A stretch of 64,000 bases of DNA from Orlajensenia sp001423545 (GTDB lineage: Bacteria > Actinomycetota > Actinomycetes > Actinomycetales > Microbacteriaceae): NCBI GenBank assembly GCA_001423545.1, contig LMOK01000001.1, positions 682,001 through 746,000 on the forward strand, in the 5' to 3' direction. The translations under genes were made by a program, and so were the position numbers. This document shows positions 33,479 to 41,241 of the stretch, one piece after another. The notes below the pieces were generated by a model. That model was not told the DNA's origin. It ran no database searches and saw nothing but the letters and a program-made list of their open reading frames with translations. Numbering within the stretch: the stretch's first letter is position 1; every line of letters starts with the position of its first letter.

Positions 33479-34880
33479 CAGGCTCCGCGGCCGGGAACGC
33501 CTTCCCCGGATTCAGCGTGTTCTGCGGGTCGAGCGCGAGCTTGATCGAACGGTGCAGCTCGATCACCCGCTCGCCCAGTTCATCCGCCAGCCCGGGCAGC
33601 TTCAGCAGACCCACCCCGTGCTCGCCCGTGACAGTGCCGCCGAGCGCCAGGCACTCGGCGATGATGGCGTCGAACGCGACCTTGGCCCGTGCCTTGGCCG
33701 CGTCGTCGCCCTCCGGCGCGATGATCAGCGGGTGCAGGTTGCCGTCGCCGGCGTGCGCGATGTTCGCGATGACGACGTCGTTCGCCTCCGCGATCGCCTG
33801 GATGCGCGCCAGCATCTCGGGCACGGCTCCCCTGGGAACGCAGACGTCTTCGGTGAGCACGGGCCCGAGCCGTTCCAGCGCCGGGTACGCGAGTCTGCGC
33901 GCGAGGAAGAGGCGATCGACCTCGGCCTGCTCGCTGGCCCGCTCCACGTTCACTCCCCCGGCGGCGGTCATGGCCTCGGCCACCCGATCCGCGAGCGCGT
34001 CGCCCGAGGCACCGGCGTCGTCGATCTTCGCGAGCAGGAGGGTGTCGACGTCGCGCGGGAGGCCCCACTGCTGCCAGTCGTCGACGGCGCGCAGGCAGGT
34101 GCGGTCGATGAGCTCGAGCGCGGCCGGGATGATGCCGGCGTGGGCGATCGCGGCGACGGCGACTCCTGCCGCGTGCAGCGACGGGAAGTACCCGACCACG
34201 GCGCGCTCCTCCCGGCCGGCCAGGGGCAGCAGCTTGAGCGTGAGTTCGGTGATGATGCCGAGGGTGCCCTCCGAGCCGACCATGAGTGCTGTGAGGTCGT
34301 AGCCGGCGACGCCCTTGGCCGTGCGGCGTCCCAACTGCACGACGGCTCCGTCGGCCAGCACCACGGTCATCCCGAGCACGTAGTCGCGGGTCACGCCGTA
34401 CTTTACGCAGCAGATTCCGCCGGCGTTGGTCGCCGCATTGCCGCCGATGGTCGAGATGGCCGAGCTCGCCGGGTCGGGTGGATACCAGAGGCCCTTCTCG
34501 GCGACGGATGCGCGCAGCCTGTCGTTGATCACGCCGGCCTGCGCGACGACGTAGCGCTCATCGGCGTCGATCTCGAGCACGGCTGTCATGCGCTCGAGGG
34601 ACAGCACGAGAGAGTCGGCGACGGCGTTCGCACCACCGGAGAGTCCCGTGCCCGAGCCCCGCGGGACGACGGCGACGCGGTTCGCCGCGCACCACGTCAC
34701 GATGGCGGCCACGTCGTGCGTGCTCTCGGCGAGCACGACGGCGAGCGGACGGTCGTAGGCGGCCCACTCCGCATCGTCGTGGCTGTACGCGGCGAGAGAG
34801 GCGGCATCCGTCAGCACCTGGTCCCTCCGCACGATGGCCGACACTGCGGTGACGACGTCTGCTTCGACGATGGTGCTCAC
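33468..34880 (-). CDS. FAD-linked oxidase (GlcD / D-lactate dehydrogenase type)
   Basis: A 470-residue flavoprotein of the VAO/PCMH family. The FAD-binding part has VAVVPRGSGTGLSGGANAV, IGGNAATNAGGICCVKYG and GSEGTLGIITELTL; the C-terminal part has NIAHAGDGNLHPLI and GTVTGEHGVGLLK, the GlcD/2-hydroxyacid dehydrogenase signature. It oxidises a 2-hydroxy acid such as glycolate or D-lactate. The GTG at 34880 is chosen since GGGAGA lies 6 bp upstream. Its stop codon and last residues fall within repeat family B, copy 2. Confidence 0.9.
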   Translation of the reverse strand: MSTIVEADVVTAVSAIVRRDQVLTDAASLAAYSHDDAEWAAYDRPLAVVLAESTHDVAAIVTWCAANRVAVVPRGSGTGLSGGANAVADSLVLSLERMTAVLEIDADERYVVAQAGVINDRLRASVAEKGLWYPPDPASSAISTIGGNAATNAGGICCVKYGVTRDYVLGMTVVLADGAVVQLGRRTAKGVAGYDLTALMVGSEGTLGIITELTLKLLPLAGREERAVVGYFPSLHAAGVAVAAIAHAGIIPAALELIDRTCLRAVDDWQQWGLPRDVDTLLLAKIDDAGASGDALADRVAEAMTAAGGVNVERASEQAEVDRLFLARRLAYPALERLGPVLTEDVCVPRGAVPEMLARIQAIAEANDVVIANIAHAGDGNLHPLIIAPEGDDAAKARAKVAFDAIIAECLALGGTVTGEHGVGLLKLPGLADELGERVIELHRSIKLALDPQNTLNPGKAFPAAEPAAG

Positions 34881-35011
34881 GATCACTCTCCCTGGCTGGC
34901 GCACGGCTGCGCCATGAACGATTCTGGGGCATCCGCGCCTCTCCTCGACGTCGTCGCGGGGCGTGGCCTGTGCGTGGACTGGGCGTCTCTCGCATGCGCG
35001 CTGCACGGCCG

Positions 35012-35017
35012 TAGTGT
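35012..35017 (+). promoter_or_regulatory. -10 box for leaderless aldo/keto reductase message
   Basis: TAGTGT, then exactly 6 bp and the ATG at 35024. The 6 bp (GGAGAG) could also act as a ribosome-binding site if transcription began earlier. Confidence 0.5.
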
Positions 35018-35023
35018 GGAGAG

Positions 35024-36028
35024 ATGGAATTCAGATACCTCGGTAACAGCGGACTCAAGATCTCGGAGATCACCTACGGCAACTGGCTCACCCACGGGTC
35101 GCAGGTGGAGAACGACACCGCGGCGAAGTGCGTGCAGGCCGCGCTCGACTCCGGCATCACGACCTTCGACACCGCTGACGCCTACGCCAACACCGCGGCC
35201 GAGACCGTCCTGGGCGATGCCCTCGCCGGTGAGCGACGCGCGTCCCTCGAGATCTTCACCAAGGTCTACTGGCCGACGGGCCCCAAGGGTCCGAACGACT
35301 CCGGGCTCTCGCGCAAGCACATCCTCGAGTCGATCGACGGATCGCTGGCGCGCCTGAAGACCGACTACGTCGACCTCTACCAGGCACACCGCTACGACCA
35401 CGAGACCCCGCTCGAGGAGACCATGCAGGCCTTCGCCGACGTCGTGCGCTCGGGCAAGGCCCTCTACATCGGCGTCTCGGAGTGGGATGCCGACCAGCTG
35501 CGCGCCGGCCAGAAGCTGGCATCGGAGCTCGGCTTCAGGATCATCTCGAACCAGCCGCAGTACTCGATGCTGTGGCGCGTCATCGAGGACAAGGTGGTTC
35601 CGGCCTCCGAGGAGCTCGGCATCTCGCAGATCGTCTGGTCGCCGGTGGCGCAGGGCGTGCTCACGGGCAAGTACAAGCCCGGAGCGGAGCTTCCCGCCGG
35701 TTCCCGTGCGACGGACGAGAAGGGTGGCGCCAACACCATCAAGAGCTTCCTGAACGATGAGGTGCTCACGGGCGTGCAGAAGCTGCAGCCCGTCGCCGAC
35801 GGCCTGGGGCTCTCGATGGCGCAGCTGGCGCTGGCGTGGGTGCTGCAGAACGGCAACGTGGCCTCGGCCATCATCGGCGCCTCGCGGCCCGAGCAGGTCA
35901 GCGACAACGTGAAGGCCGCCGGCGTGAAGCTCGACGCGTCAGTGCTGTCTGCGATCGACGACGCCATCGGTTCGCTGGCCGAGCGCGACCCCGCGAAGAC
36001 GGTCTCGCCGCAGTCGCGGCCGAGCTGA
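35024..36028 (+). CDS. Aldo/keto reductase (potassium-channel beta-subunit type)
   Basis: A 334-residue NADPH-dependent (alpha/beta)8-barrel reductase. Motifs are FRYLGNSGLKISEITYGNW, FDTADAYANTAAETVLG with catalytic Asp and Tyr, the catalytic Lys in IFTKVYWP, VDLYQAHRYDHETPLEET with the active His, and a C-terminal cofactor motif IIGASRPEQVSDNVKAAG. This pattern matches the Kv-beta/YghZ-like AKR group. It reduces aldehydes or ketones; substrate unknown. Confidence 0.93.
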   Translation: MEFRYLGNSGLKISEITYGNWLTHGSQVENDTAAKCVQAALDSGITTFDTADAYANTAAETVLGDALAGERRASLEIFTKVYWPTGPKGPNDSGLSRKHILESIDGSLARLKTDYVDLYQAHRYDHETPLEETMQAFADVVRSGKALYIGVSEWDADQLRAGQKLASELGFRIISNQPQYSMLWRVIEDKVVPASEELGISQIVWSPVAQGVLTGKYKPGAELPAGSRATDEKGGANTIKSFLNDEVLTGVQKLQPVADGLGLSMAQLALAWVLQNGNVASAIIGASRPEQVSDNVKAAGVKLDASVLSAIDDAIGSLAERDPAKTVSPQSRPS

Positions 36029-36034
36029 GGCTGA

Positions 36035-36129
36035 GCGCTTCGACCGCGGACTTCGTCCGGGCCTCAGCGAGCGGGTGGAGTCGAATTCTCCGCTCGCTGA
36101 GGGCCGAGCGAAGCGACCGCCCGAAGCGC
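36035..36129. repeat. Intergenic repeat family A, complete copy
   Basis: A 95-bp imperfect palindrome, GCGCTTCG at one end and CGAAGCGC at the other. Its reverse complement aligns throughout with 18924-19015, with only scattered substitutions. It starts 7 bp after the aldo/keto reductase stop, between convergent genes. Confidence 0.8.
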
Positions 36130-36153
36130 ATCCGCTCGCGAGAACAGGCCGGA

Positions 36154-36190
36154 CGCGTGAGAACAGGCCAGTCTGGCCTGTTCTCACGCG
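36154..36190. terminator. Perfect 18-bp inverted repeat between convergent genes
   Basis: CGCGTGAGAACAGGCCAG (36154-36171), one base, then its exact inverse CTGGCCTGTTCTCACGCG (36173-36190). Extra copies of the arm word lie outside: GAGAACAGGCC at 36140-36150 and GGCCTGTTCC at 36204-36213. It is 38 bp beyond the oleD stop and 125 bp after the AKR gene. A bidirectional terminator is the simple reading; the repeated arm words are unusual for one. Confidence 0.65.
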
Positions 36191-36227
36191 AATGTGCGGT
36201 TCTGGCCTGTTCCGGGTGCGAGGTCGG

Positions 36228-37214
36228 TCAGCGCGCGGTGGCGGCATAGTGCGCCGCCAGCCGCTCGAGGCCCTCGTCGAGGGTGACCGACGGCGTCCAG
36301 TGGAGGTCGGCGCGGGTGGCGCGCTGGTCGAACCAGTGCGCCGTCGAGAGCTGCTCGGCGAGGAAGCGCGTCATGGGCGGCTCGTCGATGCCCGGGCGCA
36401 CGCGCCAGGCGGCCTCGACGAGTCCCCCAGCGGTGCGGGCCACGGATGCCGGAACACTCCAGCGCGGCGCCGCGACACCGGCTGCCGCGCAGATTCCGGC
36501 GAGCATCTCGGCAACGGGTCGGGGCTCGCCATTGGTGACGACGTACGACCGGCCGTGCACCTCGTCGATGTGGGTGAGGGCCGCGGTCATGGCGGATGCC
36601 GCGTTGTCGACATAGGTGGTGTCGATGAGCGCGGCTCCGTGGCCGAGCAGCGGCAGCCGCCCGGCGCGGGCGCGCTCCACGATGCGTCCGACGAGCTGGG
36701 TGTCGCCGGGACCCCACACCAGGTGCGGGCGCACGGCGACGACGCGCAGTGCGGCGGAGTCCGCCGCCAGGGCGAGCAGTTCGGCTCGGGCCTTGGTGCG
36801 GGCATAGTCGCCGCGCGCTGACGCCGGATCGGCCGGCAGCGCTCCGTCGCCCACGATCGACGACCCCGAGTGCGCCACCGACGGCGACGACACGAACACC
36901 AGCCGGCCGACGCCGGTGGCGCTCATGGCCTCGACGAGCGTGCGCGTCCCGCCGACGTTCACCGCCTCGAACTCGGCGGGGTCGCCTGCCAGAGACACCT
37001 TCGCCGCCAGGTGGACGACGGCGTCGACGCCGTCGAGGGCCGACGTCACCGCTGCGGCATCCGTCACAGAACCGAGCGCGTCGGTGATGCCCGGCTCTCC
37101 GGCGAGCCCGGACGGACGGCGCTGGAAGGTACGTACCTCGTGGCCTGCGGACGCGAGGTCGCGCACGACGGCTCCCCCGAGGAACCCGCTGGCGCCGGTG
37201 ACGAGTACCCTCAC
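36228..37214 (-). CDS. oleD: OleD-type 2-alkyl-3-ketoalkanoate reductase
   Basis: A 328-residue extended SDR of the 3-beta-HSD type. It has VLVTGASGFLGGAVVRDL (GxxGxxG loop), FVSSPSVAHSGSS and the active pair in DYARTKAR (YxxxK), and RPHLVWGPGDTQLVGRIVER. OleD uses NADPH to reduce the 2-alkyl-3-keto acid made by OleA to the 2-alkyl-3-hydroxy acid. The ATG overlaps the oleBC stop by 4 bp. Alone it would be called an epimerase; the context makes OleD convincing. Confidence 0.9.
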   Translation of the reverse strand: MRVLVTGASGFLGGAVVRDLASAGHEVRTFQRRPSGLAGEPGITDALGSVTDAAAVTSALDGVDAVVHLAAKVSLAGDPAEFEAVNVGGTRTLVEAMSATGVGRLVFVSSPSVAHSGSSIVGDGALPADPASARGDYARTKARAELLALAADSAALRVVAVRPHLVWGPGDTQLVGRIVERARAGRLPLLGHGAALIDTTYVDNAASAMTAALTHIDEVHGRSYVVTNGEPRPVAEMLAGICAAAGVAAPRWSVPASVARTAGGLVEAAWRVRPGIDEPPMTRFLAEQLSTAHWFDQRATRADLHWTPSVTLDEGLERLAAHYAATAR

Positions 37215-39985
37215 GGCGACACCATCCGTCCGCCGCGGAGGATCCCGTCGGCCCAGCGCGCCAGAGCGGCCCGGTCGATCTTCGAGTTGTGCCGGATGTC
37301 GGTGGGCAGCGTGGCCGCCACGAGCACGGCGGCGATCTCGTGGCCACCGGATGCGGCAGCCTCGCGCACGGCCGCGGCCAGTGTCGGCTCGGCCAGGCGC
37401 GAGCGTCGCTGCCGCGCCGTGAGCTCGACCACGACGACGATCTGCTGCGCCCCGCGCGGGCCGACGCCCACGGCGGCGGCGCGGCGCACGCCGTCGACGC
37501 GCTCCACGGCCTGCTCGATGCCGACGGGCGTGACGACGCCGCCTGCCGCCACGATGATGTGCTGCAGTCGCCCCTCCACCCAGAGTCGGCCCTCGCCGTC
37601 GAGATGACCGACGTCACCCGTGTGGTGCCAGCGCTCTCCCGGCGTCGAGTGGGCGTCGGCGAGCCTGTTGGTGATCCAGAGCCTGTCGTAGTGCGACTTG
37701 AGGTGCGGCGCCGAGACCACGATCTCCCCGGTCACGCCGGCGGCGTCGGTGAGGTCGGTGCCGACCGATCCCGCCGCATCGAGTGGCGCTATGCGCACGC
37801 GCGTCGTGGCCGTGGGGCGGCCGACGGGAACGCCGCCGGGAGCGGCATCCGTCACGGTGTCGGCAGCGAGCGAAGCCGTCGACGACCGGATGCCGTCCAA
37901 CGAGATGTCGGCCATGAGGAGACCCTCGGTCATGCCGTACGGGGTATGCGGCTCGGCGTTCGGCATGAGCTCGGACGCAGCGGTCAGCAGCGCTTCGGAG
38001 ACGGGCGCCCCGGCCGAGAGGAAGGTGCGCACGCGGGCGAGGGCGGCACGCTGCTCGGCGGAGAGCTCGTCCGAGGTGGCCACGACGTTGGCGATGGCGG
38101 CCGGCGAGAGGAACACGACGGTGGCATCGGCCTCGGCTGCGGCATCCGCCACGGCCCGGGCCGTGAGGGTGCGCGGAGACGTCACGTCCATGTCGGGCGT
38201 CACCGACCGGGCGCCGAGCGCCGGACCCAGCAGCGCGAACGGGGCGAATCCGGCGACGAGGCCGGTGCCGACGCCCACGTCGTACTGCGCGGAGAGGGCA
38301 TCCCGCAGGGCCGTGAGCTGGCCGTGGGTGTAGACGACGCCCTTGGCGGGCCCGGTGGATCCCGAGGTGAACAGCACGGCGGCGACGGCGGATGCGGCCG
38401 GCGGATGCGGCAGCTCGAGGTCGTGCGCGGCCTCGCCGGCCCTGATGACGCCGGCCAGGGAGGTCGTCACATTCAACGCACGCGCCGACACGGCCGGCAG
38501 TGTGGCCACGGAGATGCGCTGCCCGGGCCAGCCGAAGGCGCGCGCCACGGTGAGACCGGGCACCTCGCTGATGATGTGGTCGGGGCGGGCACCGCGCACG
38601 GCTCGGCTCAGACCGCGCAGGCCGAGGCCGGCGTCGGCGACGACGACGATCGCCCCGATGCGCAGGCACGCGTAGACGACGGCGGTGAGGTCGGCACTCG
38701 GCGGAACGAGAAGCGAGACCCTGTCACCCGGCTTCACACCGACGGCGACGAGTCCGCGGGCGATCTGGTGCACGCGGGTCGACAGCAGGGCCCAGCTCAC
38801 TACGCGCGGCGAGCCGCCGGGGCCGGCGACCATGTCGACGACGGCGGGTTCGGGGCTGTGCGCGAGAGTCTCGAGGTGGTGCCACATGGGAGGCGTGACA
38901 CTCGTATCGGAGACGTCTGACACCCCGGGCTCGTCGGTCGATGGGGGCTTCGACGCGCTCGCTGCGCTCCCGTGGCTCTGCCGGCGAGACTGCGGCTCAG
39001 AACCGAAACGATCTCCCAGCCAGTCGAGCGCCGGCCCGGCGTACTCCACGTCCTCGGCGATGAGGTGCCCGGCGTTCTCGAAGCGGTGCACGTCGGCGTG
39101 CGGCATCCGTCGCTGCAGGTCGTCGAGGTAGCGATCGCTGAAGACGGGGTCGCGCGGTCCCCACATCATGAGGGCGGGCACCGAGAGCCCGGCGACGCCG
39201 CCGGAGATGCGGGCGAGCTCGGCGGCGCTCTCGTGCGAGGCATCGACCGGGATGTCGGCGACGAAGCCGCCGATGCCCTCGCGGCGGTCGGCCTCGAGGT
39301 AGGGAGAGCGGAAGGCCCGGCGCACGTCGGACGACAGCCGAGGGTGTGCGATGGCCAGTGTCGTGTCGAGGAACGCCGTGGTCGTGACGGTGCCGGTGCG
39401 CAGCACCGACAGGGCGAGGCGGAGCGCTGCGGGGATGGGCACGTCGTCGGGCTGGTGCACAGCGGTGTTCAGCAGCATCACGCCGGCCAGCTGGTCGGGA
39501 TGGTCGACGGCCCAGCCGAGCGAGATGACTCCACCCCAGTCGTGGCCGAAGGTGACGACGGGGCCGTCGACGGCGAGGGCGTCGGTGAGGTCTGCCAGAT
39601 CCTGCACGCGTCGGGCGAGCGGTCGAGCGACGCCCGTGCGCTCCGAGAAGCCCATCTCGAGCTGGTCGACGGCGATGACGCGCCACGCCGGGCGGCCTGC
39701 GGCTGCGGCATCCGTCGCCGCGGCCACGGTCTTCCGCCACAGGTAGGACCACGTGGGGTTGCCGTGGACGCAGAGGATGGTTCCGACGGGCGTCGCCCCG
39801 AGCTCGACGAGGTCGGCGGCGTTGTCGAGGATGTGCCAGCGGTTCGTGCGGGTTCCGGATGCTGCGGCCGGAGCATCCGGCGCAGTACCGATCGAACGCT
39901 CGGGCACGTCGACGAGGCGCGACCAGGACGGGTCGAGGCCGGGAAGGCCGGCAGGCGGCAGGGAAGCCGTCCGAACTCGACTCAC
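37211..39985 (-). CDS. oleBC: OleBC fusion: beta-lactone decarboxylase plus beta-lactone synthetase
   Basis: A 924-residue two-domain protein. Residues about 1-328 are an alpha/beta hydrolase of the haloalkane-dehalogenase type with HGNPTWS (74-80) and nucleophile D149 in GHDWGG, as in OleB. Residues about 370-924 are an AMP-forming ligase with the ATP loop LFTSGSTGPAKGVVYTH and YGMTEGLLMADISLDG, as in OleC. OleC closes the 2-alkyl-3-hydroxy acid to a beta-lactone with ATP; OleB removes CO2 to give a cis-olefin. OleBC fusion is known in Micrococcus and other actinobacteria. The linker (about residues 329-370) is Ser/Pro/Asp-rich and low in complexity. Confidence 0.92.
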   Translation of the reverse strand: MSRVRTASLPPAGLPGLDPSWSRLVDVPERSIGTAPDAPAAASGTRTNRWHILDNAADLVELGATPVGTILCVHGNPTWSYLWRKTVAAATDAAAAGRPAWRVIAVDQLEMGFSERTGVARPLARRVQDLADLTDALAVDGPVVTFGHDWGGVISLGWAVDHPDQLAGVMLLNTAVHQPDDVPIPAALRLALSVLRTGTVTTTAFLDTTLAIAHPRLSSDVRRAFRSPYLEADRREGIGGFVADIPVDASHESAAELARISGGVAGLSVPALMMWGPRDPVFSDRYLDDLQRRMPHADVHRFENAGHLIAEDVEYAGPALDWLGDRFGSEPQSRRQSHGSAASASKPPSTDEPGVSDVSDTSVTPPMWHHLETLAHSPEPAVVDMVAGPGGSPRVVSWALLSTRVHQIARGLVAVGVKPGDRVSLLVPPSADLTAVVYACLRIGAIVVVADAGLGLRGLSRAVRGARPDHIISEVPGLTVARAFGWPGQRISVATLPAVSARALNVTTSLAGVIRAGEAAHDLELPHPPAASAVAAVLFTSGSTGPAKGVVYTHGQLTALRDALSAQYDVGVGTGLVAGFAPFALLGPALGARSVTPDMDVTSPRTLTARAVADAAAEADATVVFLSPAAIANVVATSDELSAEQRAALARVRTFLSAGAPVSEALLTAASELMPNAEPHTPYGMTEGLLMADISLDGIRSSTASLAADTVTDAAPGGVPVGRPTATTRVRIAPLDAAGSVGTDLTDAAGVTGEIVVSAPHLKSHYDRLWITNRLADAHSTPGERWHHTGDVGHLDGEGRLWVEGRLQHIIVAAGGVVTPVGIEQAVERVDGVRRAAAVGVGPRGAQQIVVVVELTARQRRSRLAEPTLAAAVREAAASGGHEIAAVLVAATLPTDIRHNSKIDRAALARWADGILRGGRMVSP

Positions 39986-41067
39986 CAGGCCAGTTCCATC
40001 ATCGAGGTGTTCAGACCGGAGCCGACTCCCATGAGCAGCACGCGGTCACCGCGCTTGAGGGTCGACGCCTGCTCGGCGAGGGTGATCGGGATCGACGCGG
40101 GGCCCACGTTGCCGAGTGTCGGATAGGTGAGCGGAACGCGCGAGCGGTCCAGGCCGACCGCCTTCACGATGGCGTCGGTGTGCACGTCGGAGACCTGATG
40201 CATGATGTAGCGGTCCATGCTCTTCCAGTCCCACGTCTTCAGCGCGTCCTTCCACGCCGAGGTCACCAGTTCCATGCCGCCGCGCAGCAGCGCCTTCGCG
40301 TCGGTGAACATGCCGTCGACGCTGCCGACGCAGAGCTCGTTGAACTGCGTGGCCGCACGAGTGATGCCGCCGAGGATGCGGTGCGCCTCGGGGTGCTGGT
40401 CGGCACGGCCCAGGACGGCCGCGGCCGCGCCGGAGCCGAGGGTGAGACTGGCGAACTCGCTCATGAACTGCTTGCGGTTGATGCCCTCGCGGCCGAGGCG
40501 CTCGATGGTGTTGATCTGGATCTGGTCGGCGTCCTCGCCGTCGACGATGATCGCGTAGTCGATCTGGCCCGAGTCGATGAGGCCCGACGCGAGCGTCATG
40601 CCGTTCACGAAGCCGAGGCACGCATTGGTGATGTCGAAGTTGATGGCCGACGTCGGCAGGCCGAGGCCGTGGTGGATGCGCACGGCGACGGACGGCTCGA
40701 GGTGCGGGCGGGTCACCGAGGTGTTGATGAGCAGGCCGACCTGATCGGGTCGGATGCCTGCCTCCGCCATCGCGCGCTTTCCCGCTGAGATGGCGGCGTC
40801 GTCGAAGGTGGCGCCCTCCTCCCAGTTGCGGCGCTCGCGCACACCGGCGACCCGCTGCAGCAGACCGGTCGGGAGCTTCAGTCGCTTGAGCACGGGCGCC
40901 AGCCGGGAATCGATCTCCTCCGAGGTGGTGACCCGCTCCGCCATCGTGCTCGCGACCGACAGCAGGGCTACATTCCGGTGCGTCGTCGTCGCATTTCCGT
41001 CCAAGGAGATTCCGTCCCTCTTCACGTCTGCAGGTCGTTCTTCCGGCGAGGACGCCGGAGAACCCAT
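39982..41067 (-). CDS. oleA: OleA-type acyl-CoA condensing enzyme (thiolase/KAS III fold)
   Basis: A 361-residue condensing enzyme. The catalytic Cys150 is in DITNACLGF, a glutamate corresponding to the OleA catalytic base is in TRPHLEPS (E124), His in YIMHQVSD and Asn in LGNVGPASIP. OleA joins two fatty acyl-CoAs head to head to a 2-alkyl-3-keto acid. The ATG at 41067 sits 6 bp after TAGGCT, consistent with a leaderless message. A TTG at 41004, preceded by GAGGGA, would give a 340-residue protein closer to the family length; the start is unsettled. It overlaps oleBC by 4 bp. Confidence 0.92.
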   Translation of the reverse strand: MGSPASSPEERPADVKRDGISLDGNATTTHRNVALLSVASTMAERVTTSEEIDSRLAPVLKRLKLPTGLLQRVAGVRERRNWEEGATFDDAAISAGKRAMAEAGIRPDQVGLLINTSVTRPHLEPSVAVRIHHGLGLPTSAINFDITNACLGFVNGMTLASGLIDSGQIDYAIIVDGEDADQIQINTIERLGREGINRKQFMSEFASLTLGSGAAAAVLGRADQHPEAHRILGGITRAATQFNELCVGSVDGMFTDAKALLRGGMELVTSAWKDALKTWDWKSMDRYIMHQVSDVHTDAIVKAVGLDRSRVPLTYPTLGNVGPASIPITLAEQASTLKRGDRVLLMGVGSGLNTSMMELAW

Positions 41068-41073
41068 CCGCCC

Positions 41074-41079
41074 AGCCTA
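41074..41079 (-). promoter_or_regulatory. oleA: -10 box of the ole operon
   Basis: Minus-strand TAGGCT followed by exactly 6 bp and ATG 41067. The region just upstream contains the palindrome CACGTACGTG at 41104-41113, near the expected -35. Confidence 0.55.
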
Positions 41080-41103
41080 GTTCCGTTCATATACGCATTG
41101 ATT

Positions 41104-41113
41104 CACGTACGTG
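41104..41113. promoter_or_regulatory. Palindrome CACGTACGTG near the ole -35 region
   Basis: A perfect 10-bp palindrome about 25 bp upstream of the ole -10 box, in the divergent gap to the ABC1 kinase gene. It could be a regulator site; no evidence beyond position and symmetry. Confidence 0.35.
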
Positions 41114-41241
41114 ACGGGCGCGTGAAGGCTCTCGTCCGGAGGCTGCACCTTCATCGACCGCCATCCCGGACTGGCCTCTCCCCGAGGGGTCCTGTCCCGC
41201 TACGCTGGCGATAGCCGCTTGAAGGCGCGGGAGGGCGCAGA

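Noticed and set aside
36035..36190. Insertion sequence with transposase
   Set aside because: The inverted repeats are short and contain no ORF for a transposase; they are better seen as non-coding repeat elements and a terminator.
37614..38669. 351-residue ORF within oleBC in another frame
   Set aside because: Out-of-frame Arg-rich translation of the OleC domain with no recognisable motif.
41005..41067. TTG 41004 as the definite OleA start
   Set aside because: It gives a length nearer the family norm and has GAGGGA upstream, but the TAGGCT-six bases-ATG layout supports 41067. Kept as an alternative only.
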